A stretch of 64,000 bases of DNA. Origin: Candidatus Geothrix skivensis (GTDB taxonomy: Bacteria; Acidobacteriota; Holophagae; Holophagales; Holophagaceae). Shown one piece after another: positions 47,291 to 55,259 of this stretch; the first letter of the stretch is position 1; each line of letters opens with the position of its first letter. The notes under the pieces are model-generated. The model worked only from the letters and a program-made list of their open reading frames with translations, did no database searches and had not been told where the DNA came from. The position numbers and the translations under genes are program-made. The stretch is from the NCBI GenBank assembly GCA_016721195.1, contig JADKIO010000006.1, positions 248,001 through 312,000 of the forward strand, read 5' to 3'.

Positions 47291-47431
47291 GCGTCGCCTC
47301 CTGCGCCGCGCCCTGCGGGCTTCGGCTTCGCCAAAGTGGCCCTTCGCTCCTGCTGCGGGTTCACGCGTCGCCTCCTGCGCCGCGCCCTGCGGGCTTCGGC
47401 TTCGCCAAAGTGGCCCTTCGCTCCTGCTGCG
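47286..47431. repeat. 74-bp tandem duplication in the AOR operon
   Basis: Bases 47286-47357 recur at 47360-47431 with a 74-base period and no visible mismatch over 72 bases. Each copy carries, on the minus strand, an AGGAGG and a following GTG, so the start region of the MoaD-like gene is duplicated. The copies fill the 152-bp gap between the MoaD-like gene and the upstream FAD protein gene. Confidence 0.9.
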
Positions 47432-47442
47432 TGCTCATGCCT

Positions 47443-48687
47443 TCAGGCTACGCTATGGGCGGCGGCGAGGTAGGCCTGCATGATCAGGGTGGGATCTTCC
47501 ACCAGGCGGTGCTTCCAGGCGCCCAGCCTAACCCGGCCTTCGATGAGTCCCCGCAGGGCGCCCACGTGGTCTGTGAAGCCCACGGTGTTCGCGCCGATCA
47601 GGCGGTCGCCGTCGAACTGCAGGTTCAGGTAACGGTAGCGGCGCTCGTCCAGGACTTCGCAGGATTCCCCGCCAGCCACGCCCTGCCACTCGCCGAAGGA
47701 GGAGGAGACCAGACCCAGGGTGGTGAGCACGTTGAACACGAAGCTGCCCTTGAAGCGGGCGGGCCGCCCGGCCATGTTCAGGGCGGCGATGCGGCCCTGC
47801 TCCACGGCATTGGGCTGGATGGCGTTCAGCTGCCGCTTCCCGGTGAGGCAGTCCGTAGCCTCGGCCACGTCCCCGGCCGCGTAGACGCCTGGCACGCTGC
47901 TTTGCAGGTTGGCATCGACCACGATGCCCTGGGCCACCTCGATGCCGCTGCCCTGCAGGAAGTCGAGGTTCGGATCCACCCCCACGGCGCTGAGGTAGAT
48001 ATCAGCCGGAAGGATGCGCCCGTCCTTCAGGGTCACTTGCAGGGAGCCGCCCTCCGAAGCGATGCCCGTGGGCTGGGTGTGGGTGAGGATCTTCACGCCC
48101 TTGGCCTCGCACCAGGAGCGCAGCAGCCCACTGGCGGTGGCGTTCATCATGCGCCGCACCATGTAGCCGCTGCGCACGAGGATGGTGAGGTCCACGCCCC
48201 GGGAGAGCAGGCCCTCCATGATGATGCAGCCCACGAAACCCGCCCCCATCTGCACGATGCGGGTGCCGGGCCGGGCCTGGTCGAGGATGGCCTTGGCATC
48301 GTCCAGCGTCCAGCAGCTGCGGACCCCCGGCAGGTCGATGCCCGGGACCCGCTCCAGGCTGGGCCGCGAGCCCGTGGCGATGAGGAGCCGGTCAAAGGGC
48401 AGCGGGGCCCCCTGCCCCAGGCTCACGGTGCGGGCCTGGGTATCGACGGCGGTGGCGCGTCCGGTCACGAGCCGGATGCGGAGGCGGTCATAGTGGTCAA
48501 CTTCTTTCCGCAGGTGGGTGCCCTGCTCGGCGATGTCCCCCTTCAGCAGGTAGGGGATGGCCATGCGGGAGTAGGGGGGGCCCGCCTCGCCGCAGAGCAG
48601 GGTGATCTCCGCGGCGGGATCGGCCTTCCGCAGGGTCTCCGCCGCGACCACCCCGGCGGGCCCGCTTCCGATGATGAGATGTCGCAT
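47443..48687 (-). CDS. aorC: FAD/NAD(P)-dependent oxidoreductase subunit of the AOR operon
   Basis: A 414-residue pyridine-nucleotide-disulfide-type flavoprotein. The FAD-binding motif is IIGSGPAGVVAAETLRKAD, the NAD-binding motif is MGAGFVGCIIMEGLL, and the second FAD site is GVYAAGDVAEATDC. It resembles the AorC subunit of the Aromatoleum aldehyde oxidoreductase, which passes electrons to NAD+. The gene starts 9 bases after the AOR catalytic gene, so they are certainly co-transcribed. The symbol follows that parallel and is tentative. Confidence 0.82.
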   Translation of the reverse strand: MRHLIIGSGPAGVVAAETLRKADPAAEITLLCGEAGPPYSRMAIPYLLKGDIAEQGTHLRKEVDHYDRLRIRLVTGRATAVDTQARTVSLGQGAPLPFDRLLIATGSRPSLERVPGIDLPGVRSCWTLDDAKAILDQARPGTRIVQMGAGFVGCIIMEGLLSRGVDLTILVRSGYMVRRMMNATASGLLRSWCEAKGVKILTHTQPTGIASEGGSLQVTLKDGRILPADIYLSAVGVDPNLDFLQGSGIEVAQGIVVDANLQSSVPGVYAAGDVAEATDCLTGKRQLNAIQPNAVEQGRIAALNMAGRPARFKGSFVFNVLTTLGLVSSSFGEWQGVAGGESCEVLDERRYRYLNLQFDGDRLIGANTVGFTDHVGALRGLIEGRVRLGAWKHRLVEDPTLIMQAYLAAAHSVA

Positions 48688-48696
48688 GGGAGTCGC

Positions 48697-50547
48697 TCAG
48701 ACGCCGAGGCGCTTGCGCGTATCGGCTGTGGGTACGCCTTCCTTGGTCCAGCCTCGCACCTGGTAGTACTCCGGCAGCATGATGTCGAGCTTGGACACGG
48801 CGCCCTTCTGGGGCCCGGTCTTGGCGGCCTCCTTCATGAGTCGGGGCGGCAGGTTGTCATCCTTGCAGGTGAGTCCGGCGGCGAGGTTGTACTCGCGTTC
48901 CATGTTCCAGATGCGCTCGCCCACCAGGAGCAGCCGCTCCTCGGACCAGTCGCCTTCGCAGGCGGCCTGGATCTGGGGCTGGATGTCCGAGAGTCCCCAG
49001 GCGAAGGTGGTGAAGAGGCAAAGGCCGCTGGAATCCACCACGGCGGTGAGGTCCTGGAAGGCCTTCAGCATGGCGGGCTTCCCTTCGGTGGCCTGGGGCT
49101 CCATCTTCACGGGAATGCCCAGCACCTCGGGGGAGACCATGTAGCCCCGGAGGTGGCAGGCCCCCCGGTTGCTGGTGGCATACGCCAGCCCCATGCCCTG
49201 CAGCCCGCGTCCGTCGTAGGCCGGGAACTCCTGACCCTTGACGGTCATGGACAGCTCGGGCCGGCCGTACTTTGCGCAGAGCCGCTTGGAGCCCAGGCCG
49301 ATCTCCTTGCCGAAGCCCTCGCCCTTGGCGGTCAGCTCGGCGAGCTTCACCATGCCTTCCGTGGAGCCGAAGGGCAGCTCGAACCCGATCTGCTCCCTGG
49401 TGAGGATGCCCAGGTCATAGAGCTCCATGGCGGCGCCCACGGTGGCACCGAAGGAGATGGGATCGAAGCCGTCTTCGTTGCAAAGGAAGTTGGCGTAGGT
49501 GAGGGCCTCGAGATCGGACACGCCGTTGGCGGCCCCCAGGGCCCAGGCAGCCTCGTACTCCACGCCGCCGGAGGCACCGTGGTACTGGGGCTTGTCCTTG
49601 ACGCTGAAGTGGCCCGGGTCCATGCGGGAGATGCGCCCGCAGGCGATGGTGCAGCCGAAGCAGGCGCCGTTGGTCACCAGGTTGGCCTTGCCGTCCGTGG
49701 GTCGCTTCTCGTGCATGGCCTCGCCGCCGATGGCCATGGCCCCCTCGAACTGAACGTCCCGGTGGTTGCGGGTGGGCAGCGCCCCCAGCTCGTTGATGAC
49801 GTTCATGAGCACCTGGGTGCCGTAGGTGGGGAGCCCCTGCCCCGTCACGCCATTGGCCGCCAGCACCTTCTTGCCCGCCTCGGTGGTGGCGAAGAAGGCC
49901 TCTGGATCAGCCAGCCGGTAGGCATCGGTGCGGGTGCCGCGTACGGCCACGGCCTTGAGGTTCTTTGAGCCCATGACCGCGCCGACGCCGGAGCGCCCGG
50001 CGGCCCGGTGCAGGTCGTTGACGATGCCGGCGTAGAGCACCTTGTTCTCGCCCGCCCGGCCGATGGAGGCCACGCGGATCTGGGGATCCTGGTGCTGCTT
50101 CTTGATGATCTCCTCGGTCTCCCAGACGGTCTTGCCCCAGAGGTGGGCGGCATCCAGCAGCTCGGCCTGGCCATCGGTGATCGACAGGTAGACCGGCTTG
50201 GGGGAGGCGCCCTCGAAGATCACCAGGTCCCAGCCCGCGAACTTCAGCTCGGCGCCGAAGTAACCGCCGGAGTTGGAGCAGGCGATGGCGCCGGTGAGCG
50301 GGCCCTTGGTGATGACGGAGTAGCGGCCGCCCGTGGCGGCCATGGTGCCCGTGAGCGGTCCCGTCACGAAGAGGAGCTTGTTCTTCGGGGAGAAGGGATC
50401 GACCTTGGGATCCGTCTCGGAAACGAAGTACTTGGTGGCCAGGCCCCGCTGGCCCAGGTAGTCCTGGGCCCACTGCAGGTTCAGGGGCTCGGAGGTGCAG
50501 GTGCCGGCCTCGAGGTTCACGCGAAGAACGTTCTTGGTCCATGCCAT
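48697..50547 (-). CDS. aor: aldehyde:ferredoxin oxidoreductase, catalytic subunit
   Basis: A 616-residue tungsten (or molybdenum) bis-pterin enzyme that oxidises aldehydes to acids with a low-potential acceptor, or reduces acids. N-terminal AOR features are GQRGLATKYF, FVTGPLTGTMAATGGRY and CSNSGGYFGAELKFAGWD. The [4Fe-4S] ligands are Cys296, Cys299 and Cys303 (ACFGCTIACGR) plus a fourth Cys in SSGLCLFTTFA near residue 510. The length is typical. It lies between an FeS protein and an FAD protein, so the enzyme is probably a heterotrimer like AorABC rather than a simple ferredoxin-linked archaeal AOR. Confidence 0.94.
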   Translation of the reverse strand: MAWTKNVLRVNLEAGTCTSEPLNLQWAQDYLGQRGLATKYFVSETDPKVDPFSPKNKLLFVTGPLTGTMAATGGRYSVITKGPLTGAIACSNSGGYFGAELKFAGWDLVIFEGASPKPVYLSITDGQAELLDAAHLWGKTVWETEEIIKKQHQDPQIRVASIGRAGENKVLYAGIVNDLHRAAGRSGVGAVMGSKNLKAVAVRGTRTDAYRLADPEAFFATTEAGKKVLAANGVTGQGLPTYGTQVLMNVINELGALPTRNHRDVQFEGAMAIGGEAMHEKRPTDGKANLVTNGACFGCTIACGRISRMDPGHFSVKDKPQYHGASGGVEYEAAWALGAANGVSDLEALTYANFLCNEDGFDPISFGATVGAAMELYDLGILTREQIGFELPFGSTEGMVKLAELTAKGEGFGKEIGLGSKRLCAKYGRPELSMTVKGQEFPAYDGRGLQGMGLAYATSNRGACHLRGYMVSPEVLGIPVKMEPQATEGKPAMLKAFQDLTAVVDSSGLCLFTTFAWGLSDIQPQIQAACEGDWSEERLLLVGERIWNMEREYNLAAGLTCKDDNLPPRLMKEAAKTGPQKGAVSKLDIMLPEYYQVRGWTKEGVPTADTRKRLGV

Positions 50548-50559
50548 GGCAGTCTCTCC

Positions 50560-51036
50560 TCACACCGTCGCGGGGTTGGTGTCGGTCTTGCCGGCCCACT
50601 GGCGCATCTTGTCGAGGCCGGTCCAGTCCGAGTCCACATAGGTGATGGCCGCCGTGGGGCAGGCCTTGGCGCATGCGGGGGCACCGTCGCAGAGGTCGCA
50701 CTTCTGCACCTTGCCAGTCTGGGCCACGTAGTTGATGGTGCCGAAGGGGCAGGCGATGGTGCAGACCTTGCAGCCGACGCACGTGGGCTCAAGGACGATC
50801 TTGGCGCCGGTGACGGGATCCAGCCGGATGGCGTCCACGGGGCAGGCAATCACGCACCAGGCCTCGTCGCACTGGGTGCAGGTGTAGGGCACGAAGCGCC
50901 CCTCGTGGTGGAACGAGAACACCTTGAGGCGCGACTTGGCGGTGGTGAAGCTCTGGTATTTCTCCCAGGAGCAGGCCATCTCGCACTGCAGGCAGCCCGT
51001 GCACTTGTTGGGATCGATGTGGAGGGATTTCTGCAT
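50560..51036 (-). CDS. aorA: polyferredoxin-like 4Fe-4S subunit of the AOR operon
   Basis: A 158-residue electron-transfer protein with four CxxCxxxC-type clusters: CTGCLQCEMAC, CTQCDEAWCVIACP, CVGCKVCTIACP and CDLCDGAPACAKACP. This HycB/DmsB-like pattern binds four [4Fe-4S] centres and would wire the AOR active site to the FAD subunit. It is the first gene of the operon; AGGAGG precedes the ATG at 51036. The symbol is by analogy with AorA and tentative. Confidence 0.9.
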   Translation of the reverse strand: MQKSLHIDPNKCTGCLQCEMACSWEKYQSFTTAKSRLKVFSFHHEGRFVPYTCTQCDEAWCVIACPVDAIRLDPVTGAKIVLEPTCVGCKVCTIACPFGTINYVAQTGKVQKCDLCDGAPACAKACPTAAITYVDSDWTGLDKMRQWAGKTDTNPATV

Positions 51037-51310
51037 GGCCTGGCCTCCTATGAATGAGCTGTCTGGGGGTTGCGGCGATGATCATAGATCGGATAACGCA
51101 GCGCGGCCTGTCTTTTTCGGGATTTTGGTCACATCCTGGAAACCCAGCATCCATGGGGGTTTGAGCTCTCTTTGAGCCCAGCTGGAGACCTGATCTCAGA
51201 TTCCCCTTCCCACAGCAGATATTGCAGACTTCAATCAACTTCCCGGCCATGCCTCCCCCGGGATGGTGGAACATGGCCCCAGGCGCTAACCTTCCACGAG
51301 GTCCCGGCCC

Positions 51311-53083
51311 ATGACCGTCGCCCCGCCCACACCCTCCATCCTGGTCGACCTCGCCATGGTCCTGGGGGTGGCAGCCCTCACCACCGTGGCCTGCCAGCGC
51401 CTCAGGCTCCCGGTGGTGGTCGGCTACCTGCTGGCGGGGCTCATCATCGGCCCCCACGTGCCGGTGCCGTTGGTGGCCGACCCTGGCAACGTCCACACGC
51501 TCTCGGAGTTGGGCGTCATCCTGCTCATGTTCTCCCTGGGGCTGGACTTCAGCCTCAAGAAGCTGCTGCGGACGGGGCCTTCGGCCACGCTGGTGGCTCT
51601 CATCCAGGGCGGCTTCATGGCCTGGTCCGGCTACCTGGTGGGCCGCTTCCTGGGCTGGTCCAGCCTTGAGAGCGTCTTCGCTGGGGCGGCCCTGTCCATC
51701 AGTTCCACCATGATCATCGCCCGGGTCTTCGCCGCCCTGAACACCAAGGGGCCCCTGGCGGAGTTGGTCCTGTCCACCCTGATCGTGCAGGACCTGCTCG
51801 CCATCCTCCTGCTCGCCCTGCTCACGGCGGTGGGTTCCGGGGCGGGACTCAGCCTCCCCGCCCTGCTGTTCACCATCAGCCGCCTGGCGGGTTTCCTGGT
51901 GGTGGTGCTGGCCCTGGGCCGCTGGATCCTCCCCCGCTTCGTGCGGTGGGTGGCCGATGCCGGGAATTCCGAGACCCTGCTGGTCACGGTGGTGGGCCTC
52001 TGCTTCACCTTCTCCCTGCTGGCGGCCAAGGCCGGCTACTCCGTGGCTCTGGGGGCCTTCCTGGCGGGCATGGTGGTGGCCGAATCCGGCCGCGAGCGGC
52101 TGGTGGAGCACCTGGTCCACCCCCTCCGGGACATGTTCGTGGCGGTGTTCTTTGTCTCCATCGGCATGCAGATCGACCCGGCACAGCTGCTGCCCAACTG
52201 GCAGGGACTGCTGCTCTTCGGCGGGCTGGTGCTGGTGGGGAAGATCATCTCCGGGGCGCTGGGGGGCCTGCTGGGGGGCCACAGCCTCAGGAACTCGATC
52301 CGCGCCGGAGCAGGGCTGGCCCAGATCGGCGAGTTCAGCTTCATCATCGTGGCGCTGGGGCAGAGCCTGGGCGTGGTGGGGCCCGCCCTCTTCCCCGTAT
52401 TGGCCGCCACTTGCGCCTGGACCACCCTCTCGACCCCACTCCTGATCCAGCACTCGGAGCGCGTGGCGGACGGCATCGAACGCCTGCTGCCGGGGCGCCT
52501 GCGGCACTTCCTCATGCACCACCGGGCCGCCATGGGCCACCTCCGCAACCTCCCCTTCCGGAAAGCGACCTGGAGCCCCCTCCGCAGGCCCCTTGGCCAC
52601 CTCCTGCTGGATAGTCTGGTGGTGATCCTGGTCGGCGTGCTGGGTGCCCTCATCCAGCGCGCCCTCACGCCCTACCTGGAGACCCGGGGGCTGCCCCACC
52701 GGCTCGCCCTCTACCTGGTCTGGGCCCTGATGGCGGGGGGGGCGCTGTGGTTCTCCCTGGGGATCCTGAAGCAGGTCCGGGGCATGGCCCGCATCATCGC
52801 CGATCGGGCCACCCTGGCCGCCGGCCTGGAGACCGAAGCGGTGGGGGATGCCATCCGCCTGATGCTGGAACTCGCCCTCGGAAGCATGGTGGCCCTGCCC
52901 ATGGCGGCCATCCTGCAACCCCTGATGCCCCCGGGGCTGATGCCCACGCTGGTGCTGGCCGGGTCGCTGCTGGTGGCCTTCCTCTTCTGGAAGCGCATGG
53001 GTGCCCTCCCACAGGGGTTGGTCGAAGGGAGCGAGGGATTGGTCAGGAGACGCCGCCCGCCTTCTGGGGACCGTCCTGAATAG
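51311..53083 (+). CDS. CPA2-family cation:proton antiporter (KefB-like)
   Basis: A 590-residue membrane protein. Its first ~385 residues form the Na+/H+ exchanger fold with about 12 helices, including GLIIGPHVP, ELGVILLMFSLGLDFSLKKL and GAGLAQIGEFSFIIVALG. Unlike KefB/KefC it has no C-terminal TrkA-N nucleotide-binding domain. It has instead four further hydrophobic segments (after about residue 430), as in some mechanosensitive-linked relatives. It probably exports K+ or Na+ in exchange for protons. GAGGT precedes the ATG at 51311. The 274-bp spacer to the divergent AOR operon shows only AT-richer promoter-like sequence (TAACCT at 51287, TATGAT on the other strand). Confidence 0.88.
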   Translation: MTVAPPTPSILVDLAMVLGVAALTTVACQRLRLPVVVGYLLAGLIIGPHVPVPLVADPGNVHTLSELGVILLMFSLGLDFSLKKLLRTGPSATLVALIQGGFMAWSGYLVGRFLGWSSLESVFAGAALSISSTMIIARVFAALNTKGPLAELVLSTLIVQDLLAILLLALLTAVGSGAGLSLPALLFTISRLAGFLVVVLALGRWILPRFVRWVADAGNSETLLVTVVGLCFTFSLLAAKAGYSVALGAFLAGMVVAESGRERLVEHLVHPLRDMFVAVFFVSIGMQIDPAQLLPNWQGLLLFGGLVLVGKIISGALGGLLGGHSLRNSIRAGAGLAQIGEFSFIIVALGQSLGVVGPALFPVLAATCAWTTLSTPLLIQHSERVADGIERLLPGRLRHFLMHHRAAMGHLRNLPFRKATWSPLRRPLGHLLLDSLVVILVGVLGALIQRALTPYLETRGLPHRLALYLVWALMAGGALWFSLGILKQVRGMARIIADRATLAAGLETEAVGDAIRLMLELALGSMVALPMAAILQPLMPPGLMPTLVLAGSLLVAFLFWKRMGALPQGLVEGSEGLVRRRRPPSGDRPE

Positions 53084-53139
53084 GGTCGCCTTGCTGGCGC
53101 GCCCGTACGCGGGTGCAATGGAGGCGGGAAGGAACCGCC

Positions 53140-54030
53140 ATGAAAGCCATCTCCCTCCGCGTCGACGTGGACACCCTGGAAGGCTCGCTCACGGGCATTC
53201 CCACCCTGCTGCGCCTGCTGGACCGGCACCGGATGCAAGCCAGCTTCTACTTCAGCTTCGGCCCCGACAACAGCGGCAAGGCCATCCGCCGAATCTTCCG
53301 CAAGGGCTTCCTGGCCAAGATGCGCCGCACCAACGCGACGAAGCTGTACGGTCTCAAGACCATGATGTACGGTGTGCTGCTGCCGGCCCCCATCATCGGT
53401 CAGCGGGCTGCCGCCGAGATGCGTGCAGCCAAGGCCGCGGGCCATGAGGTGGGCATCCACGCCTGGGACCACGTGCAGTACCACGATCTGCTGGACCGCA
53501 AATCCCGGCGCTGGCTGTCTGACTGGTACGCGAACGCCCACGAAGCCTTCGGCACCGTCTTCGGCGAGAAGCCCCTGGGCGCCGTGAGCCCTGCCTGGCG
53601 CTGCAACGACACCACGCTGGAGCTGCAGGAGGCCTATGGCCTGGCCTACGCCGGGGACTGCCGGGGCTTCGCGCCCTTCTACCCCATCGTGAAGGGAAAG
53701 ACCCTCCGCACCCTCCAGATCCCCACCACCCTGCCCACCCTGGACGAGCTGCTGGGCCTGGACGGCCGCACGCCCGACCAGGTGAACCGCGAGGTCTGGA
53801 ACCTGGTGCGGGAGGACGCCCTGAATGTCTACGCCCTGCATACGGAGGTCGAGGGCGGCGCCCTCTTCGAAACCTTCGATGCCTTCCTGGGCGGACTCAG
53901 GGAGCGCGGCGTCCTGGCCCGCACCCATGCCGACTGGCTGCCGGAACTGCTGGCGGCGCACCCGCCTGCCAAGGAGATGACCCGCCGGGATATTCCCGGC
54001 CGCGCGGGCTGGGTGAGCTGGGGGGGCTGA
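53140..54030 (+). CDS. arnD: ArnD-like polysaccharide deacetylase (4-deoxy-4-formamido-L-arabinose-phosphoundecaprenol deformylase)
   Basis: A 296-residue NodB-fold enzyme, the same length as E. coli ArnD. Motifs include SLRVDVDTLEGSLTGIP at the start, GIHAWDHVQYHD (zinc-binding His-xxx-His) and SPAWRCNDTTL. ArnD removes the formyl group from undecaprenyl-linked Ara4FN before its transfer to lipid A, which lowers outer-membrane charge. No other arn gene lies nearby, so it may act with distant partners or on another undecaprenyl-linked sugar. I start at ATG 53140 (GGGAAGGA upstream). Confidence 0.82.
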   Translation: MKAISLRVDVDTLEGSLTGIPTLLRLLDRHRMQASFYFSFGPDNSGKAIRRIFRKGFLAKMRRTNATKLYGLKTMMYGVLLPAPIIGQRAAAEMRAAKAAGHEVGIHAWDHVQYHDLLDRKSRRWLSDWYANAHEAFGTVFGEKPLGAVSPAWRCNDTTLELQEAYGLAYAGDCRGFAPFYPIVKGKTLRTLQIPTTLPTLDELLGLDGRTPDQVNREVWNLVREDALNVYALHTEVEGGALFETFDAFLGGLRERGVLARTHADWLPELLAAHPPAKEMTRRDIPGRAGWVSWGG

Positions 54031-54098
54031 ATCCGTCTTGCCCTCGCATGACGAGGTCCAATGCAGTACGCTCGGGGCGATCCTTCCCTGAGGTTGCC

Positions 54099-55127
54099 GT
54101 GTGCCGATCCTTCCTCCTACTCCTCACGGCCGCCCTCCTGGCGACCTCCCAGCCGCTCCTGGCCCAGGAGCCCCGGGACCAAGGCCGACTGAAGAAGGTG
54201 GAAAAACAGGTTGATGGACTCCGCTGGAGCCTCGATGCCCTCCGGAAGGCGACGGACGACCAGCTCTGGTTCCAGCGTCTTTCCGATATCGCCCTGGTGG
54301 ACAAGGTCACCTACACGGGTCCGCCGAACCCCAGGGCCGAGGAGTCCTATGGCATCAGGAACGAGCGGCACCCTCTGAAGATCCAGCAGTACGTCTTCGT
54401 CCCCCGGAAGGCCGAGAAGGGCCGGAAGCTGCCCCTCATCGTGCTGCCCCACGGCGGCGTCCATGCGGATTTCACCACCTATCATGTCCACATCGTCCGC
54501 GAGATGGTGGAGCGGGGCTACATCGTGATCGCCCCGGACTACCGGGGCTCCACGGGGTACGGGAAGGGGTTCCATGACGCCATCGACTACGGCGGGCTGG
54601 AGATCGACGACGTGGTGGCAGGCCGCGACTGGGCGGTGGAGCATCTGCCGGTGGATCCGAAGCGCTGCGCCATGGTGGGCTGGAGCCACGGCGGCCTCAT
54701 CGCACTCATGGCCGTCTTCGACCACCCCGGCAAGTTCGCCGCCTGCTATGCGGGCGTCCCGGTTTCCGATCTGCTGGCCCGGGTGGGCTACGCCGGAGAG
54801 GAATACCGCGATGATGCCGTCGTCCGGACCATGTTCGCGGGGAAGACCCCCAGCGAGGACGTGGACCTGGTGCGCCGCCGCAGCCCCGTATGGAACGCCC
54901 ACAAACTCCGAACCCCCCTGCTGATCCACAGCAGCACCAACGACCGGGACGTGAACGTGGTGGAGGTGGAGTCTCTCATCATCGCGCTCAAGGCTGCCGG
55001 CAAGAGCTTCGAACAGAAGATCTACCAGGACGCCCCCGGCGGCCACAGCTTCAACCGCATCGACACCACCCTGGCCCAGGAATCACGGAAGGAGATCTAC
55101 CAGTTCCTGGAGAAGCACCTGAAGTAG
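54099..55127 (+). CDS. secreted S9-type (prolyl oligopeptidase-like) alpha/beta hydrolase
   Basis: About 342 residues. A signal peptide (SFLLLLTAALLATSQPLLA) precedes a short coiled coil and an S9-like hydrolase domain: LPHGGVHADF (oxyanion region), DYRGSTGYGKGF, the nucleophile elbow VGWSHGG with Ser196, then Asp in SSTNDRDVN and His in APGGHSF. It is a probable peptidase or esterase in the periplasm. GTG at 54099 with GAGG upstream gives the cleanest signal peptide; the longer frame from ATG 54048 adds 17 unlikely residues. A strong terminator follows. Confidence 0.85.
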   Translation: MCRSFLLLLTAALLATSQPLLAQEPRDQGRLKKVEKQVDGLRWSLDALRKATDDQLWFQRLSDIALVDKVTYTGPPNPRAEESYGIRNERHPLKIQQYVFVPRKAEKGRKLPLIVLPHGGVHADFTTYHVHIVREMVERGYIVIAPDYRGSTGYGKGFHDAIDYGGLEIDDVVAGRDWAVEHLPVDPKRCAMVGWSHGGLIALMAVFDHPGKFAACYAGVPVSDLLARVGYAGEEYRDDAVVRTMFAGKTPSEDVDLVRRRSPVWNAHKLRTPLLIHSSTNDRDVNVVEVESLIIALKAAGKSFEQKIYQDAPGGHSFNRIDTTLAQESRKEIYQFLEKHLK

Positions 55128-55184
55128 CCCCGGCGGCAGAAGGGGACCAGCGCCGATTCAGACTCAGGATGGTGGTGGAGACAA

Positions 55185-55213
55185 GAAGAAGCCCGGCTGA
55201 GCCGGGCTTCTTC
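55185..55213. terminator. bidirectional terminator between S9 hydrolase and secDF
   Basis: A 13-bp stem (55185-55197 with 55201-55213) with a three-base loop lies between two convergent genes. The arms end in GAAG/CTTC tracts rather than a pure U-run, but stem strength and position support termination on both strands. Confidence 0.8.
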
Positions 55214-55259
55214 GCGGGGGCTTGGGGGTATGTGCAAAGCACGGGACCCCCAAACATCA

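Noticed and set aside
45642..47483. 613-codon plus-strand open frame across the transporter and the MoaD-like gene
   Set aside because: It runs antisense to three convincing minus-strand genes and is dominated by His/Gly/Glu low complexity.
51037..51310. Sigma-54 promoter for the AOR operon
   Set aside because: No TGGC-N7-TTGC type pair with correct spacing was found; only weak sigma-70-like hexamers are present.
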